The notes: a model not told the origin generated them from the letters alone. A stretch of 64,000 bases of DNA from Gemmatimonadota bacterium (GCA_016704275.1 JADJAK010000006.1:124001-188000); one strand, 5' to 3'; positions 1 to 8,823 are shown, numbered from the stretch's first letter. Translations and numbers: made by a program.

Positions 1-2301
1 GTCGCGCGGCTGGACGGCAAGCCGACGACGTTCATCCTGGTCAACCTCCGCAACGGCGCCAACGCGCTCGATGTCCGCGAGCTCTTCGAGACGCGGATGA
101 ACGAGCTGCAGAAGTCGTTCCCGCCGGGCGTGAAGTGGACGATGCCGTACGACACCACGCCGTTCATCCAGGAGTCGATCGTCGAGGTCGTGAAGACCCT
201 CGCCGAGGCGATGCTGCTGGTGACGCTGGTGGTGTTCCTCTTCCTGCAGAGCTGGCGCGCGACGCTGATCCCGGTGCTGGCGGTGCCGGTCTCGGTCATC
301 GGCACCTTCGTCGGCCTGCTGATGCTCGGCTTCTCGGTCAACGTGCTGACGCTCTTCGGCCTGGTGCTGGCGATCGGCATCGTCGTCGACGACGCGATCG
401 TCGTGATCGAGAACGTCGAACGGATCATGGCCGAGGAGAAGGTCTCGGCCAGGGTGGCGGCCGACAAGGCGATGGGCCAGGTCGGCGGCGCGCTGGTGGC
501 GATCGTCCTGGTGCTCTGCGCCGTCTTCATCCCCGTGGCCTTCCTGGGCGGCATCACCGGCGAGATGTACAAGCAGTTCGCGGTGACGATCGTCCTCTCG
601 GTGGTGCTCTCGGGCATCGTCGCGCTGACGCTGACGCCGGCGCTCTGCGCCATGCTGCTCAAGGAAGCGGTCGGCAGCCACGACGAGGACGGCCCGCGCT
701 TCTTCGCCTGGTTCAACCGCAGCTTCGCCAAGGCGACGTCGCGCTACACCAACGCGGTGAGCGGGATCATCACCCGGCCGCGCACCACGCTGGCGGTGTT
801 CGCCGTGCTGGTGGTGCTGATCGGCGTCCTCTACCGCCACGTCCCGAAGGCGTTCATCCCGCCCGAGGACAAGGGTTTCTTCGCGATCGGCGTGCAGCTG
901 CCCGACGGTGCGTCGAAGCAGCGCACCGAGGAAGTGGTCGCCAAGATCGAGGAGTTCCTGCTCAAGGACCCGGGCATCCGGCACGCCTCGGCGCTGGTCG
1001 GCCTCGACGCGCTCTCGTTCGCGGCGCAGACCAACTCGGCGATCATCTTCGTGAACCTGAAGCCGTGGGACGAGCGGACAACGCCCGACCTGGGCATCGA
1101 CGCGATCGTCGGTCGCGCCAACGGCCAGCTCTGGGCCATCCGCGAGGCGCTGGCCTTCGCCTTCAACTTCCCGGAAATTCCCGGCCTCGGCACCACCTCA
1201 GGGCTCGAGCTGAACCTGCAGGCGCGGGCGGGGCAGTCGTTCCCGCAGTTCGCCGCGTCGGTCCAGGAGTTCATCGGCGACGCCAACAAGCTGCCGGTCC
1301 TCGGCGGCGTGCAGAGCTCGTTCCGGGCCGACGTGCCGCAGTTGCGGGTGACGGTCGATCGCGAGGCCGCGAAGGCCCGTGGCATCCTCCTGACCGACGT
1401 CTTCCAGACGATGCAGGCGTCCTTGTCGACGCTCTATATCAATGACTTCAACCTCTACGGCCGCACCTACCGCGTGCAGGCCGAGGCGCAGGCGCCGTTC
1501 CGCCAGCGGCCGGAGGACATCGGCCGGCTGCAGGTGCGCGCCGACGATGGCGACATGGTGCCGCTCTCGTCGCTGATCCGCACCTCGTTCGAGGGCGGCC
1601 CGAGCATCCTGCGCCGCTTCAACGGCCTCACGGCCGCCCTGATCACCGCGGTGCCGGCACCCGGGCGCAGTTCGGGCGAGATGCTCGACGGCGTCGACAA
1701 GCTGATCGCCGACAAGTACGCGGCTCAGGGGATCAGTGGCGCCTACGGTGGCCAGTCGTTCCAGGAGCGGACCTCCAAGGGCGACAGCGGCATGGTCTTC
1801 ATTCTGGGCCTGGTGCTGGTCTTCCTGGTGCTGGCGGCACAGTACGAAAGCTGGGCGATTCCGTTCGCCGTCATCCTCGGCATTCCCTTCGGCATCTTCG
1901 GCGCCTTCCTCGGCGTCTGGCTGCGCGGCATGCCCAGTGACGTCTACTTCCAGGTCGGGCTTGTGACGGTGGTTGGGTTGGCCGCCAAGAACGCCATCCT
2001 GATCGTCGAGTTCGCGACGGCGCTCCGCAACCGCGGGATGTCGATTCGTGACGCAGCGACCGAGGCGGCGCGCGAGCGGTTCCGCCCGATCTTGATGACC
2101 TCGTTCGCCTTCATCCTCGGCGTACTGCCGCTGGCGATTGCCCAGGGTGCCGGTGCGGCATCGCGTCGGTCGCTCGGCACCGGCGTCTTTTTCGGGATGC
2201 TCACGGCGACGACGGTCGGTGTCTTCTTCATTCCGCTCTTCTTCGGCCTGATTCGCCGGGTGAGCGAACGCGGCACCAAGTCCGCGCAGGAGGTTGCGTG
2301 A
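1..2301 (+). CDS. RND-family efflux pump permease (AcrB/MexB-like), 5' end missing
   Basis: Inner-membrane proton-driven efflux permease of the hydrophobe/amphiphile RND class. The frame is open from the first base, so the gene begins upstream; about 767 residues are visible of the usual ~1040. Visible features are the porter-domain stretch GANALDVRELF, transmembrane helices 2-6 with the proton-relay helix motif GIVVDDAIVVIEN, then the second porter half and transmembrane helices 8-12 with VGLAAKNAILIVEFA. The stop overlaps the start of the TolC-like gene by four bases (GTGA), so the two are translationally coupled as a pump and channel. The membrane-fusion subunit is presumably upstream, outside the window. 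Family assignment is sure; the exported compounds cannot be told from sequence. Confidence 0.95.
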   Translation, partial: VARLDGKPTTFILVNLRNGANALDVRELFETRMNELQKSFPPGVKWTMPYDTTPFIQESIVEVVKTLAEAMLLVTLVVFLFLQSWRATLIPVLAVPVSVIGTFVGLLMLGFSVNVLTLFGLVLAIGIVVDDAIVVIENVERIMAEEKVSARVAADKAMGQVGGALVAIVLVLCAVFIPVAFLGGITGEMYKQFAVTIVLSVVLSGIVALTLTPALCAMLLKEAVGSHDEDGPRFFAWFNRSFAKATSRYTNAVSGIITRPRTTLAVFAVLVVLIGVLYRHVPKAFIPPEDKGFFAIGVQLPDGASKQRTEEVVAKIEEFLLKDPGIRHASALVGLDALSFAAQTNSAIIFVNLKPWDERTTPDLGIDAIVGRANGQLWAIREALAFAFNFPEIPGLGTTSGLELNLQARAGQSFPQFAASVQEFIGDANKLPVLGGVQSSFRADVPQLRVTVDREAAKARGILLTDVFQTMQASLSTLYINDFNLYGRTYRVQAEAQAPFRQRPEDIGRLQVRADDGDMVPLSSLIRTSFEGGPSILRRFNGLTAALITAVPAPGRSSGEMLDGVDKLIADKYAAQGISGAYGGQSFQERTSKGDSGMVFILGLVLVFLVLAAQYESWAIPFAVILGIPFGIFGAFLGVWLRGMPSDVYFQVGLVTVVGLAAKNAILIVEFATALRNRGMSIRDAATEAARERFRPILMTSFAFILGVLPLAIAQGAGAASRRSLGTGVFFGMLTATTVGVFFIPLFFGLIRRVSERGTKSAQEVA

Positions 2302-3725
2302 CCACGACCATGCTTCGGGTGGCGGCGCTTCTCGCCGTCACCGCCGGGGCCGCCTCGGCCCAGCAGCCGGCGACGATGCTGCAGGCTGGCGGTGCCTCGG
2401 CGTCGTCGCGCGCCTTCTTCGATTCCCTGGCCGCCAAGCGCGGCTCGGCGACGGACACGCCGATGCTGCTACCGACACAGAGCGGCAACGCCCTCGCGTG
2501 GCTCGACCTCCTGCAGGATTCGGCGCTGGTGGCGCTGGTCCGCGAAGCGGTGCGCAACAGCCCCGACATCCAGCTGGCGCAGGCACGCATTCGGGAATTC
2601 CGCGCCGAGGCCGGCGTGACCGGTGCGGCGCGCTATCCGCAGCTCACCGCGAATGGCAGTGCGGCCAAGCAGCAGACGGTGTTCGGGACGTTTGGTACGC
2701 AATCGTTCGATGCCTTCCGGGCCACCGCCGATCTCACCTGGGAGCTCGACTTCTGGGGCCGGCTCCGCAACAACGCGCGCGGCGCCTCGTTCGACGCCGC
2801 CGCCAAGGTGGAAGAGGAGCGGGCGACGTTGCTCACCTTGGTGAGTGATGTGGCCACGGCGTATCTCGAGCTGCGCGAGATCGATCAGGAGCTTGCCATC
2901 GCCGAGCGGACGCTGACGTCGCGCCGCGCGACGATGGCGCTGGCCGAGCGGCGGTTGGCCGAGGGCGTCATCTCGGAGTTGGACGTGCGACAGTTCGAGG
3001 CGGAAGTTGCCGCCCCGGCGGCGCGCGTGGCGCAGTTCACCCGCGACCGGGCGCGGAAAGAGCATCTGCTCTCGCTGTTGATCGGCCAGGTGCCTGGGCC
3101 GATTGCGCGGGGCCGGCCGCTCAGCGAGGTGGCGCGTGCGGTGACGGTGCCTGACGCGATCTCGTCGGAATTGATTGCACAGCGGCCCGACATTCTCCGG
3201 GCGCAGCTCGAGGTCAACGCTGCCGAGGCGAAGGCCGGCGCGGCGCGGGCGGCACGGCTGCCCCGATTCCTTCTCACCGGGCAGTACGGGACCCAGGGCG
3301 CCGAGCCGAGCGAGATGTTCAAGAGCTCGACCGAGGTGTACACCATTCAGGGCGGCATTTCGATCCCGCTCTTCACCGGTGGGCGGGTCACCAACGAGCG
3401 CGCGGCGGCATTGGCGCGAAGTGAGCAGGCGACGATCCGCTTCCAGAAGACGGTGCTGACCGCGCAACGCGAAGTGAGCGATGCCCTGGTCGGCGTGCGG
3501 ACGTCACGGGATCAGGTCCTCGCGCAGGAAGTGCAGGCGCGGGCGCTGCGCCGGGCGCAGGAACTGGCCGAGAAGCGGTACGACGCCGGGATCGCCTCGT
3601 ACCTCGAGGTGCTGGACGCGCAGCGCGGGCTGTTCAATGCGGAACTGGCATTGAGCGCCGCGGAGCGGGAGTACCTGGTGAGTGCGGTGACGTTGTACAA
3701 GGCGTTGGGGGGGAGCTGGAAATAG
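2298..3725 (+). CDS. Outer-membrane efflux channel, TolC/NodT family
   Basis: 475-residue outer-membrane factor that would complete a tripartite efflux pump with the RND permease it overlaps. A GTG start at 2298 is supported by a strong Shine-Dalgarno (CAGGAGG, 2287-2293); an ATG at 2310 is the alternative. The N-terminus is a signal peptide ending near AASAQQ. The body shows the duplicated OEP architecture: long alpha-helical coiled-coil segments, conserved AQRPDILRAQ and LTGQYG stretches, and the closing pattern YDAGIASYLEVLDAQR. NodT-type relatives are commonly lipoproteins, but no lipobox cysteine is present here. Confidence 0.93.
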   Translation: MTTTMLRVAALLAVTAGAASAQQPATMLQAGGASASSRAFFDSLAAKRGSATDTPMLLPTQSGNALAWLDLLQDSALVALVREAVRNSPDIQLAQARIREFRAEAGVTGAARYPQLTANGSAAKQQTVFGTFGTQSFDAFRATADLTWELDFWGRLRNNARGASFDAAAKVEEERATLLTLVSDVATAYLELREIDQELAIAERTLTSRRATMALAERRLAEGVISELDVRQFEAEVAAPAARVAQFTRDRARKEHLLSLLIGQVPGPIARGRPLSEVARAVTVPDAISSELIAQRPDILRAQLEVNAAEAKAGAARAARLPRFLLTGQYGTQGAEPSEMFKSSTEVYTIQGGISIPLFTGGRVTNERAAALARSEQATIRFQKTVLTAQREVSDALVGVRTSRDQVLAQEVQARALRRAQELAEKRYDAGIASYLEVLDAQRGLFNAELALSAAEREYLVSAVTLYKALGGSWK

Positions 3726-3740
3726 TCGGTAGCGGAGTCA

Positions 3741-3955
3741 TAGGTCGTAAGTCGTAGGTCGTAGGTCTCGCGGGACTGTCATCCTGAGCGGAGCGGCAGC
3801 ACCGCTGCCGCGTAGTCGAAGGACCTCTATCCGAGCGCACCGGAAAGAGGTCCCTTCGCTTTGCTCAGGGCAGGTCCTTCGACTACGCGGCAGCGGTGCT
3901 GCCGCTTCGCTCAGGATGACAGCCCTAACGACTAACGACCAACGGCTCACGACTG
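3741..3955. repeat. Composite palindromic intergenic element with GTCGTAR heptad arms
   Basis: Fills the gap between the TolC-like gene and the histidine-phosphatase gene. The left arm (3744-3767) is a tandem array of the 7-mer GTCGTAR. The core (3779-3920) is a long imperfect inverted repeat whose ends are TCATCCTGAGCG and CGCTCAGGATGA, with inner segments TAGTCGAAGGACCT and AGGTCCTTCGACTA. The right arm (3925-3953) carries the complementary heptads (TAACGAC-like). A single-stranded transcript could form a very long hairpin. The same architecture recurs with other heptads elsewhere in the window. Confidence 0.85.
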
Positions 3956-3966
3956 TACCTTCCAGC

Positions 3967-4467
3967 ATGCTCTCCCTCCTCCTCTCCCTGTTCCTCGCCC
4001 CGCCCGCCGACACCCTCCGTCCGACGACCATCGTCGTCGTGCGTCATGCGGAGAAGTCGGCGGAGCCGGCCAACGATCCTGCCCTCAGTCCCGCCGGTGT
4101 GGCGCGCGCCGCGGCGCTCGACAGCGCCCTGGCCGATGCCAAGGTGACGGCGATCATCGTCACCCCCTACCGGCGGAACGCCGAGACGGCGGTGCCGGTG
4201 GCGAAGCGATTCGGCTTGACCCCCTTCGTCATGCCGATCGCCCCGCAGCTCGGTATCAAGGGCCACGCCCTTGCGGTGGCCGCCAAGGCGCGCGAGCTCG
4301 GCGGGACCGTCCTGGTGGTCGGGCACAGCAATACGGTCGGCGCCGTGGTCGAAGCGCTCGGCGGCCCCAAGGTGGGCGACCTCCCCGACAGCGAGTACAC
4401 GCAGATGTGGACGGTGGTGGTGGGGGATGATGGGGTGCGGGTGGTGCGGAGCAGGTTTGGGGGGTAA
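3967..4467 (+). CDS. Secreted histidine phosphatase superfamily protein (phosphoglycerate-mutase-like)
   Basis: 166 residues from the ATG at 3967. A start at 3916 would lie inside the upstream repeat and place 17 unlikely residues before the signal peptide, so it is not used. The N-terminus is hydrophobic (MLSLLLSLFLAPPAD) and looks like a signal peptide. The catalytic signature VVVRHAEK (Arg26, His27) is followed by a PYRRNAET segment and by VVVGHSNTV carrying the second catalytic histidine. Proteins of this short, exported branch are usually called phosphoglycerate mutase or histidine phosphatase; the natural phosphomonoester is unknown. The gene is isolated between two palindromic repeats. 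Confidence 0.85.
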   Translation: MLSLLLSLFLAPPADTLRPTTIVVVRHAEKSAEPANDPALSPAGVARAAALDSALADAKVTAIIVTPYRRNAETAVPVAKRFGLTPFVMPIAPQLGIKGHALAVAAKARELGGTVLVVGHSNTVGAVVEALGGPKVGDLPDSEYTQMWTVVVGDDGVRVVRSRFGG

Positions 4468-4471
4468 TTAA

Positions 4472-4583
4472 GTCGTAGGTCGTAAGTCGTAGGTCGTAAG
4501 TCGCGTCGAGTGAAGGTTGTCATCCTGAGCGAAGCATCCCAATGACAGCCTTACAGGACCTAAGACCTACGACTTACGACCCA
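4472..4583. repeat. Composite palindromic element, GTCGTAR heptad arms, shortened core
   Basis: Begins five bases after the phosphatase stop. Left arm (4472-4503) has four GTCGTAR units and a partial fifth. The core is reduced to about 30 bases (4519-4549) starting TCATCCTGAGCGAAG and ending AATGACAG. The right arm (4559-4583) carries the complementary units CCTACGA and CTTACGA. It appears to be a deletion derivative of the element at 3741-3955. Confidence 0.8.
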
Positions 4584-4617
4584 CCAATCCCGGACTCCCA
4601 AGACTTACATTCAGGGC

Positions 4618-5385
4618 ATGCGCCGCCTCTCCGGCCCCGCCGGCACCCTCGCCGTCGAAGAACACGGCCAAGGTCCACTCCCGGTTCTCCTCGTCCATGG
4701 CATGGCGGGGGAGGCCGGGTTTTGGTCGTCGACGATCCGGGCGCTCGGGCCCACCCACCGGCTGATCGTACCGGAGCTGCGGGGCCATGGTCGGTCGACG
4801 CAGCCAGCGAACGGTGACTACTCGATCGAGGGGTGTGCCGAAGACCTCGGCGCGGTGATCGAGGGGCTGGGGTTGGAGCGGGTGGTACTGGTCGGCCACT
4901 CCTATGGGGCGAGCGTGGCGATGGCCGCGGCGGCGCAGATGCCAGGGCGGGTCGCCGGGATGGTCTTGCTCGATCCGGCCGGCGACTTCTCGTATGTGCC
5001 GCCCGAGGCGCTGGCCGGCTTCCTGGCCGGACTCGACCACGAGGCCCACTACACCGACACCGTGGAGGGGGCCTTCGATGTGGCGCTCGAGGGGGCGTCA
5101 GCGGAAACGGAGCGGCGGGTGCGTGCTGCGATCCTGGCCGCGCCACGACCGATGATCCGGACGATGTACCATTCACTACTACGCTTCAAACCACTGGCAG
5201 CACTTGACGGGTATTCTGGATCACTACTACTAGTCACCGCCCCCGCCAACGCGGCGTCGTTCGCGCTCCATGAGTTGCGCCCCCAGGCACCGAGGAAGGC
5301 GATCGCGGCGGTGTCGCATTGGATGATGCTCGACCACCCGAAGGCGGTGGCGCAGGTGCTGACGGAGTTCCTGACCGCGGTGTAG
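4618..5385 (+). CDS. Alpha/beta hydrolase
   Basis: 255-residue alpha/beta-hydrolase-fold enzyme. Visible are the oxyanion-hole motif LLVHGMAG (about 24-31), a PELRGHGRS loop typical of this superfamily, the nucleophile elbow GHSYG with Ser95, and a late histidine in SHWMMLDHP where the catalytic base is expected. There is no signal peptide, so it is probably cytoplasmic. The length is normal for the family. The substrate cannot be predicted: this fold includes esterases, lactonases and haloperoxidase-like enzymes. It sits alone on the + strand after a palindromic repeat. Confidence 0.85.
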   Translation: MRRLSGPAGTLAVEEHGQGPLPVLLVHGMAGEAGFWSSTIRALGPTHRLIVPELRGHGRSTQPANGDYSIEGCAEDLGAVIEGLGLERVVLVGHSYGASVAMAAAAQMPGRVAGMVLLDPAGDFSYVPPEALAGFLAGLDHEAHYTDTVEGAFDVALEGASAETERRVRAAILAAPRPMIRTMYHSLLRFKPLAALDGYSGSLLLVTAPANAASFALHELRPQAPRKAIAAVSHWMMLDHPKAVAQVLTEFLTAV

Positions 5386-5455
5386 TTCAGTTCCACTGTG
5401 ACACTATCATCTTCGCGGTGCCGTAGAGCGCGGCAACCCCACCCGAGGAAGAGCC

Positions 5456-5800
5456 ATGAACGAAGCCGAAGCGATGATCCTCCTCCTGATGGCGACCAAC
5501 GTCGGGGGGCTCTTCATGTGGTACCGGGCGGTCCAGTCCCGGAAGCGGATCGAGGCACGGCTCTGGGGGCTGGCCGCCGGACAGGGGTTGCCGATCGCGG
5601 CGATGCTCGAGGGAGAGCCGACCGGCTCGATGCCGAGGATCAGCGGTGCAGAGGCATCGCGGGTCGAACGTCTTGAGCATCAGGTCGACCAGATGGCGCA
5701 GCAGATGGAGCGGATCAGCGAATCGCAGGATTTCATCTCGCGGGTGCTGACCGATCGGATCGAGCAGTTGCCGGACCCCCGGATGCGGACGCCGCATTGA
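5456..5800 (+). CDS. Small membrane-anchored coiled-coil protein, unknown function
   Basis: 114 residues. An N-terminal hydrophobic segment (about 6-24, ILLLMATNVGGLFMWYRAV) would anchor it in the membrane. A basic stretch follows, then a linker and a heptad-rich helix (about 62-103, VERLEHQVDQMAQQMERI) likely to form a coiled coil. The codon use resembles its neighbours and a purine-rich site (GAGGAAGAG) lies just before the start. I do not recognise a named family. The layout is that of a small membrane-tethered oligomeric scaffold. Confidence 0.7.
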   Translation: MNEAEAMILLLMATNVGGLFMWYRAVQSRKRIEARLWGLAAGQGLPIAAMLEGEPTGSMPRISGAEASRVERLEHQVDQMAQQMERISESQDFISRVLTDRIEQLPDPRMRTPH

Positions 5801-5860
5801 GGGAACCAGGGTCGACCTGGCGGCGTTGAGGCCGCACGACCCTTTCGTTTGAGCGTACCG

Positions 5861-6334
5861 ATGCGTCACCAACTGCTCGTCCTCGCGGTGCTTCTGGCCG
5901 CCACCCCGCTCGCGGCGCAGGTGCCCGAGCGGACTCCGGCGACCGTCCTCCCCACCATCAAGCCCGGCAGCCGCCTGCGAATCGAGGCCGGCAACGCCTT
6001 GATGACCGGCAAGCTCGACTCGCTCACCGCCGATCGCCTCGTCATCAATGGTGCGGACGGCCGCAGCTCGATCCCGATCAACACCATCAACACCGTCTGG
6101 GTCCGCCACGGCCACGGCGCCAAGGGGGCGCTAATCGGCGGGGTCATCGGCGCGGTGGTGACCACGGCGTTCTTTCACCTGATCGTCTCAGGCCTCTGTG
6201 ACTCGACCGACGGTTGCCACCGCGATCATGTTCGTGCCTGGGGCTATGGCATCGCCATTGGCGGCGCGGGCGGGGCGCTGATCGGGGCGGGGGTGGGGTC
6301 GTTGGTGCAGGGGTGGGAGAAGCGGGCACCGTAG
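5861..6334 (+). CDS. Exported glycine-zipper protein, unknown function
   Basis: 157 residues from the ATG at 5861; an in-frame TTG four codons earlier is less likely. A clear signal peptide ends at LAAQ. The exported part starts with a small beta-rich segment (PGSRLRIEAG ... GKLDSLTADRLVI) resembling an LSm/SH3-like barrel. Two glycine-rich hydrophobic stretches follow (GALIGGVIGAVVTTAFF and GGAGGALIGAGVGSLV), as in glycine-zipper proteins that pack in membranes. Between them is a cysteine pair, SGLCDSTDGC. No catalytic motif is visible. An envelope structural role is plausible but unproven. Confidence 0.7.
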   Translation: MRHQLLVLAVLLAATPLAAQVPERTPATVLPTIKPGSRLRIEAGNALMTGKLDSLTADRLVINGADGRSSIPINTINTVWVRHGHGAKGALIGGVIGAVVTTAFFHLIVSGLCDSTDGCHRDHVRAWGYGIAIGGAGGALIGAGVGSLVQGWEKRAP

Positions 6335-6336
6335 GC

Positions 6337-6514
6337 GAGAAGCGAGAAGCGAGGGGATGCGGGTGTCATCCTGAGCGAAGCCCGCAAAGCGGGCGAAGTC
6401 GAAGGACCTCTCAGCCCGGAAAGAGGTCCTTCGACTCTGCTCCGGCTGCGCCGTCGCTACGCTCAGGATGACACTTCCGGGGGGCCCCACGCTTCTCGCT
6501 TCTCGCTTCTCGTC
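6337..6514. repeat. Composite palindromic element, GAGAAGC heptad arms
   Basis: Same plan as the elements at 3741 and 4472 but with a different heptad. The left arm (6337-6353) is GAGAAGC repeated. The core (6366-6472) is a TCATCCTGAGCGAAG...CGCTCAGGATGACA inverted repeat with the inner AAGTCGAAGGACCTC / GAGGTCCTTCGACT pair. The right arm (6491-6514) is the complementary GCTTCTC repeated three times. It occupies most of the 240-bp gap before the dehydrogenase operon; about 60 bp remain between it and the first gene, where I see no clear promoter. Confidence 0.85.
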
Positions 6515-6574
6515 CTAGCGAAACCCCCCGAATGCGCCCAAATTCCGTCATCCCCTAGCACCGGATCCCATCCC

Positions 6575-7126
6575 ATGCTCCGTCGCGACCTTCTCCGCCT
6601 GCTGGGCGGGGTTTCTGCGCTCGCCGCGATCCCCACCGAGGACCTCTTCGCCCTCGGTGAGTCGACGCACGCCGGGCTCCGCGCCAATACCGCCGGGCTC
6701 GGCTTCTTCGACGCGCACCAACTGCAGACGGTGGCCTCGGCGGCCGATCGGATCATTCCAACGACCGAGACGCCCGGCGCCCGCGAGGCCGACTGTCATC
6801 GGTTCGCCGAGAAGATCATTGCTGACCATTACGACACCACGCGGCAGAAGCGCTTCATCACGGGGTTGGTCGATCTCGACAGCCGGAGCAGCACACTGGC
6901 GCAGAAGCTCTTTGTCGACCTCACACCCCAGCAGCAGGACTCGGTGCTTGCCGGAGTGGAGAAGGAGACGCTGGCCTCGACCACACCGGCCGCCTCCTTC
7001 TGGCGTGACCTCAAGTATCTCACCATCTACGGCTACTACACCTCGCGCATCGGGATCCAGGACGAGCTCGAGGTGAATTTCTATCCCGGCCGCTTTGACG
7101 GCTGCGCGCCGCTCGAGGCGAAGTGA
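6575..7126 (+). CDS. Tat-exported gluconate-2-dehydrogenase subunit-3-like small subunit
   Basis: 183 residues. The N-terminus MLRRDLLRLLGGVSALAAIP is a short twin-arginine-type signal. The remainder matches the gluconate 2-dehydrogenase subunit 3 family: a helical protein with AADRIIPTTETPGARE near residue 60 and the ending YYTSRIGIQDEL...YPGRFDGC. In characterised sugar dehydrogenases this subunit carries the Tat signal for the whole complex and escorts the FAD subunit through the membrane. It is the first gene of the operon, and its stop overlaps the next start by one base (TGATG). It is the only such subunit here, although two GMC subunits follow. Confidence 0.88.
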   Translation: MLRRDLLRLLGGVSALAAIPTEDLFALGESTHAGLRANTAGLGFFDAHQLQTVASAADRIIPTTETPGAREADCHRFAEKIIADHYDTTRQKRFITGLVDLDSRSSTLAQKLFVDLTPQQQDSVLAGVEKETLASTTPAASFWRDLKYLTIYGYYTSRIGIQDELEVNFYPGRFDGCAPLEAK

Positions 7127-8823
7127 TGCGGCGCGAGACCTACGACGCGATCGTCATCGGCAGCGGCATCTCCGGTGGCTGGGCCGCAAAGGAGCTGAGC
7201 GAGAAGGGTCTCTCGGTCCTGGTGCTCGAGGCCGGCCGCACCCTCGACCCCGCGCGCGACTACCTGATGAACGCCCCCGCGTTCGAGATGGACTTTCGCT
7301 ACCTCGGCGACATCAAGCGGCTCAACGCGCGTCAGGCGGTGCAGAAGAAGTGTTACGCCTGCGACGAGGGCGCCGCACAGTTCTTCGTCGACGACATCGA
7401 CAACCCGTACACCACGCCGGAAGGGAAGCCGTTCGACTGGATCCGCGGCCGGCAACTCGGTGGCAAGTCGATCATGTGGGGCCGCCAGTGCTATCGCTGG
7501 AGCGACCTCGACTTCGAGGCGAATCTCAAGGACGGACACGGCGCCGACTGGCCGATCCGCTATCGCGACATTGCCTCGTGGTACGACTACGTCGAGGGCT
7601 ACGCCGGAATCTCAGGCGAGAAGCTCGGCCTGGCGCATCTGCCCGACGGGCCGTTCCTCCCGCCGATGGAGATGTCCTGCTCGGAGATGTTCGTCCGCGA
7701 CGGCATCGCGAAGAAGTACGGCAAGGCGCGCGTGCTCACGGTCGGACGCGTCGCCAACCTGAGCGCGGCGCACAACGGACGCGCGGCCTGCCACTACTGC
7801 GGCGACTGTCACCGCGGCTGCACCACGGCGGCGTACTTCAACTCGGTGCAGACGACGCTGGTCGACGCTCTCGCCACCGGCCGCTGCCGCATCCGTCCGT
7901 TCTCGGTGGTGCGCTCGCTGGCCTGGGATGACGCCAAGGGGAAGGTGACCGGCGTCCAGGTCGTCGATGGGCAGACGATGCAGGCGCTCGACTTCCAGGC
8001 GCGGATCATCTTCGTCTGCGCCTCGGCGCTCGAGTCGACCCGCATCCTGCTCAACTCGAAGAGCCGCGCCCATCCGAACGGTCTTGGCGGCAACAGCGAT
8101 GTCCTGGGCCGCAACCTGATGGATCACACGATGCAGTCCGGCGCCAGCGGCAACGTTGCGGGCTTCGAAGACAAGAAGACCTTCGGGAACCGCCCCAACG
8201 GCATCTACCTCCCGCGCTTTCGCAACGTCACCGACCAACATCCCGACTTCCTCCGTGGCTACGCCTACCAGGGCGGCGGCTACCGCGCCTCCGAGGGTTG
8301 GGGCCGCGGCGTGACGACCGAGGGTTTCGGCGCCGACTTCAAGCGCGCCCTCAAGGTGCCGCAGTACGGTGGCTGGCGGATGAGCCTCGGCGGCTTCGGC
8401 GAGTGCCTGCCGAATCCGGAGAACCGGGTCACCATTGACCCGCAGGTCGTCGACAAGTGGGGCATTCCGGTGCTGCGGATCGACATGCAGTGGCGCGACA
8501 ACGAGCGTGCGATCATGAAGGATGCGCAGGTGGCGGCTGCGGAGATGCTCGAGGCGGCCGGCTGCACGAACGTCAAGACGTACGACAACATGACGCCGCC
8601 GGGGCTCACCATCCACGAGATGGGGACGGCGCGGATGGGGAAGGAATCGAAGACGTCGGTGCTCAACAAGTGGAATCAGGTGTGGGAGGCGAAGAACGTA
8701 TTCGTCACCGATGGTGCGGCGATGGCCTCGTCCGCGTGTCAGAATCCCTCGATCACGTACATGGCGCTGACGGCCCGTGCGGCCGACTACGCCGTTCGCG
8801 CGCTGCAGCGCAAGGAGTTGTGA
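7126..8823 (+). CDS. GMC-family FAD sugar dehydrogenase, large subunit (copy 1)
   Basis: 565 residues. FAD-dependent oxidoreductase expected to oxidise a sugar or glycoside hydroxyl in the periplasm together with the small subunit upstream. The Rossmann motif IGSGISGG lies at about 11-18. A four-cysteine cluster, ACHYCGDCHRGC (about 221-232), sits where related glucose/glucoside dehydrogenases bind an iron-sulfur centre. The C-terminal substrate-binding half has HEMGTARMG and ACQNPSITYMAL with the conserved His and Asn. No signal peptide is present, which fits Tat hitch-hiking. The ATG overlaps the preceding stop; a GTG one codon earlier is possible. Glucoside 3-dehydrogenase is the closest well-known type, but the oxidised carbon cannot be proven. 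Confidence 0.93.
   Translation: MRRETYDAIVIGSGISGGWAAKELSEKGLSVLVLEAGRTLDPARDYLMNAPAFEMDFRYLGDIKRLNARQAVQKKCYACDEGAAQFFVDDIDNPYTTPEGKPFDWIRGRQLGGKSIMWGRQCYRWSDLDFEANLKDGHGADWPIRYRDIASWYDYVEGYAGISGEKLGLAHLPDGPFLPPMEMSCSEMFVRDGIAKKYGKARVLTVGRVANLSAAHNGRAACHYCGDCHRGCTTAAYFNSVQTTLVDALATGRCRIRPFSVVRSLAWDDAKGKVTGVQVVDGQTMQALDFQARIIFVCASALESTRILLNSKSRAHPNGLGGNSDVLGRNLMDHTMQSGASGNVAGFEDKKTFGNRPNGIYLPRFRNVTDQHPDFLRGYAYQGGGYRASEGWGRGVTTEGFGADFKRALKVPQYGGWRMSLGGFGECLPNPENRVTIDPQVVDKWGIPVLRIDMQWRDNERAIMKDAQVAAAEMLEAAGCTNVKTYDNMTPPGLTIHEMGTARMGKESKTSVLNKWNQVWEAKNVFVTDGAAMASSACQNPSITYMALTARAADYAVRALQRKEL

Noticed and set aside
3916..3966. Start of the histidine phosphatase at 3916
   Set aside because: These 17 codons lie in the right arm of the palindromic repeat and would precede a normal signal peptide; the ATG at 3967 is more sensible.
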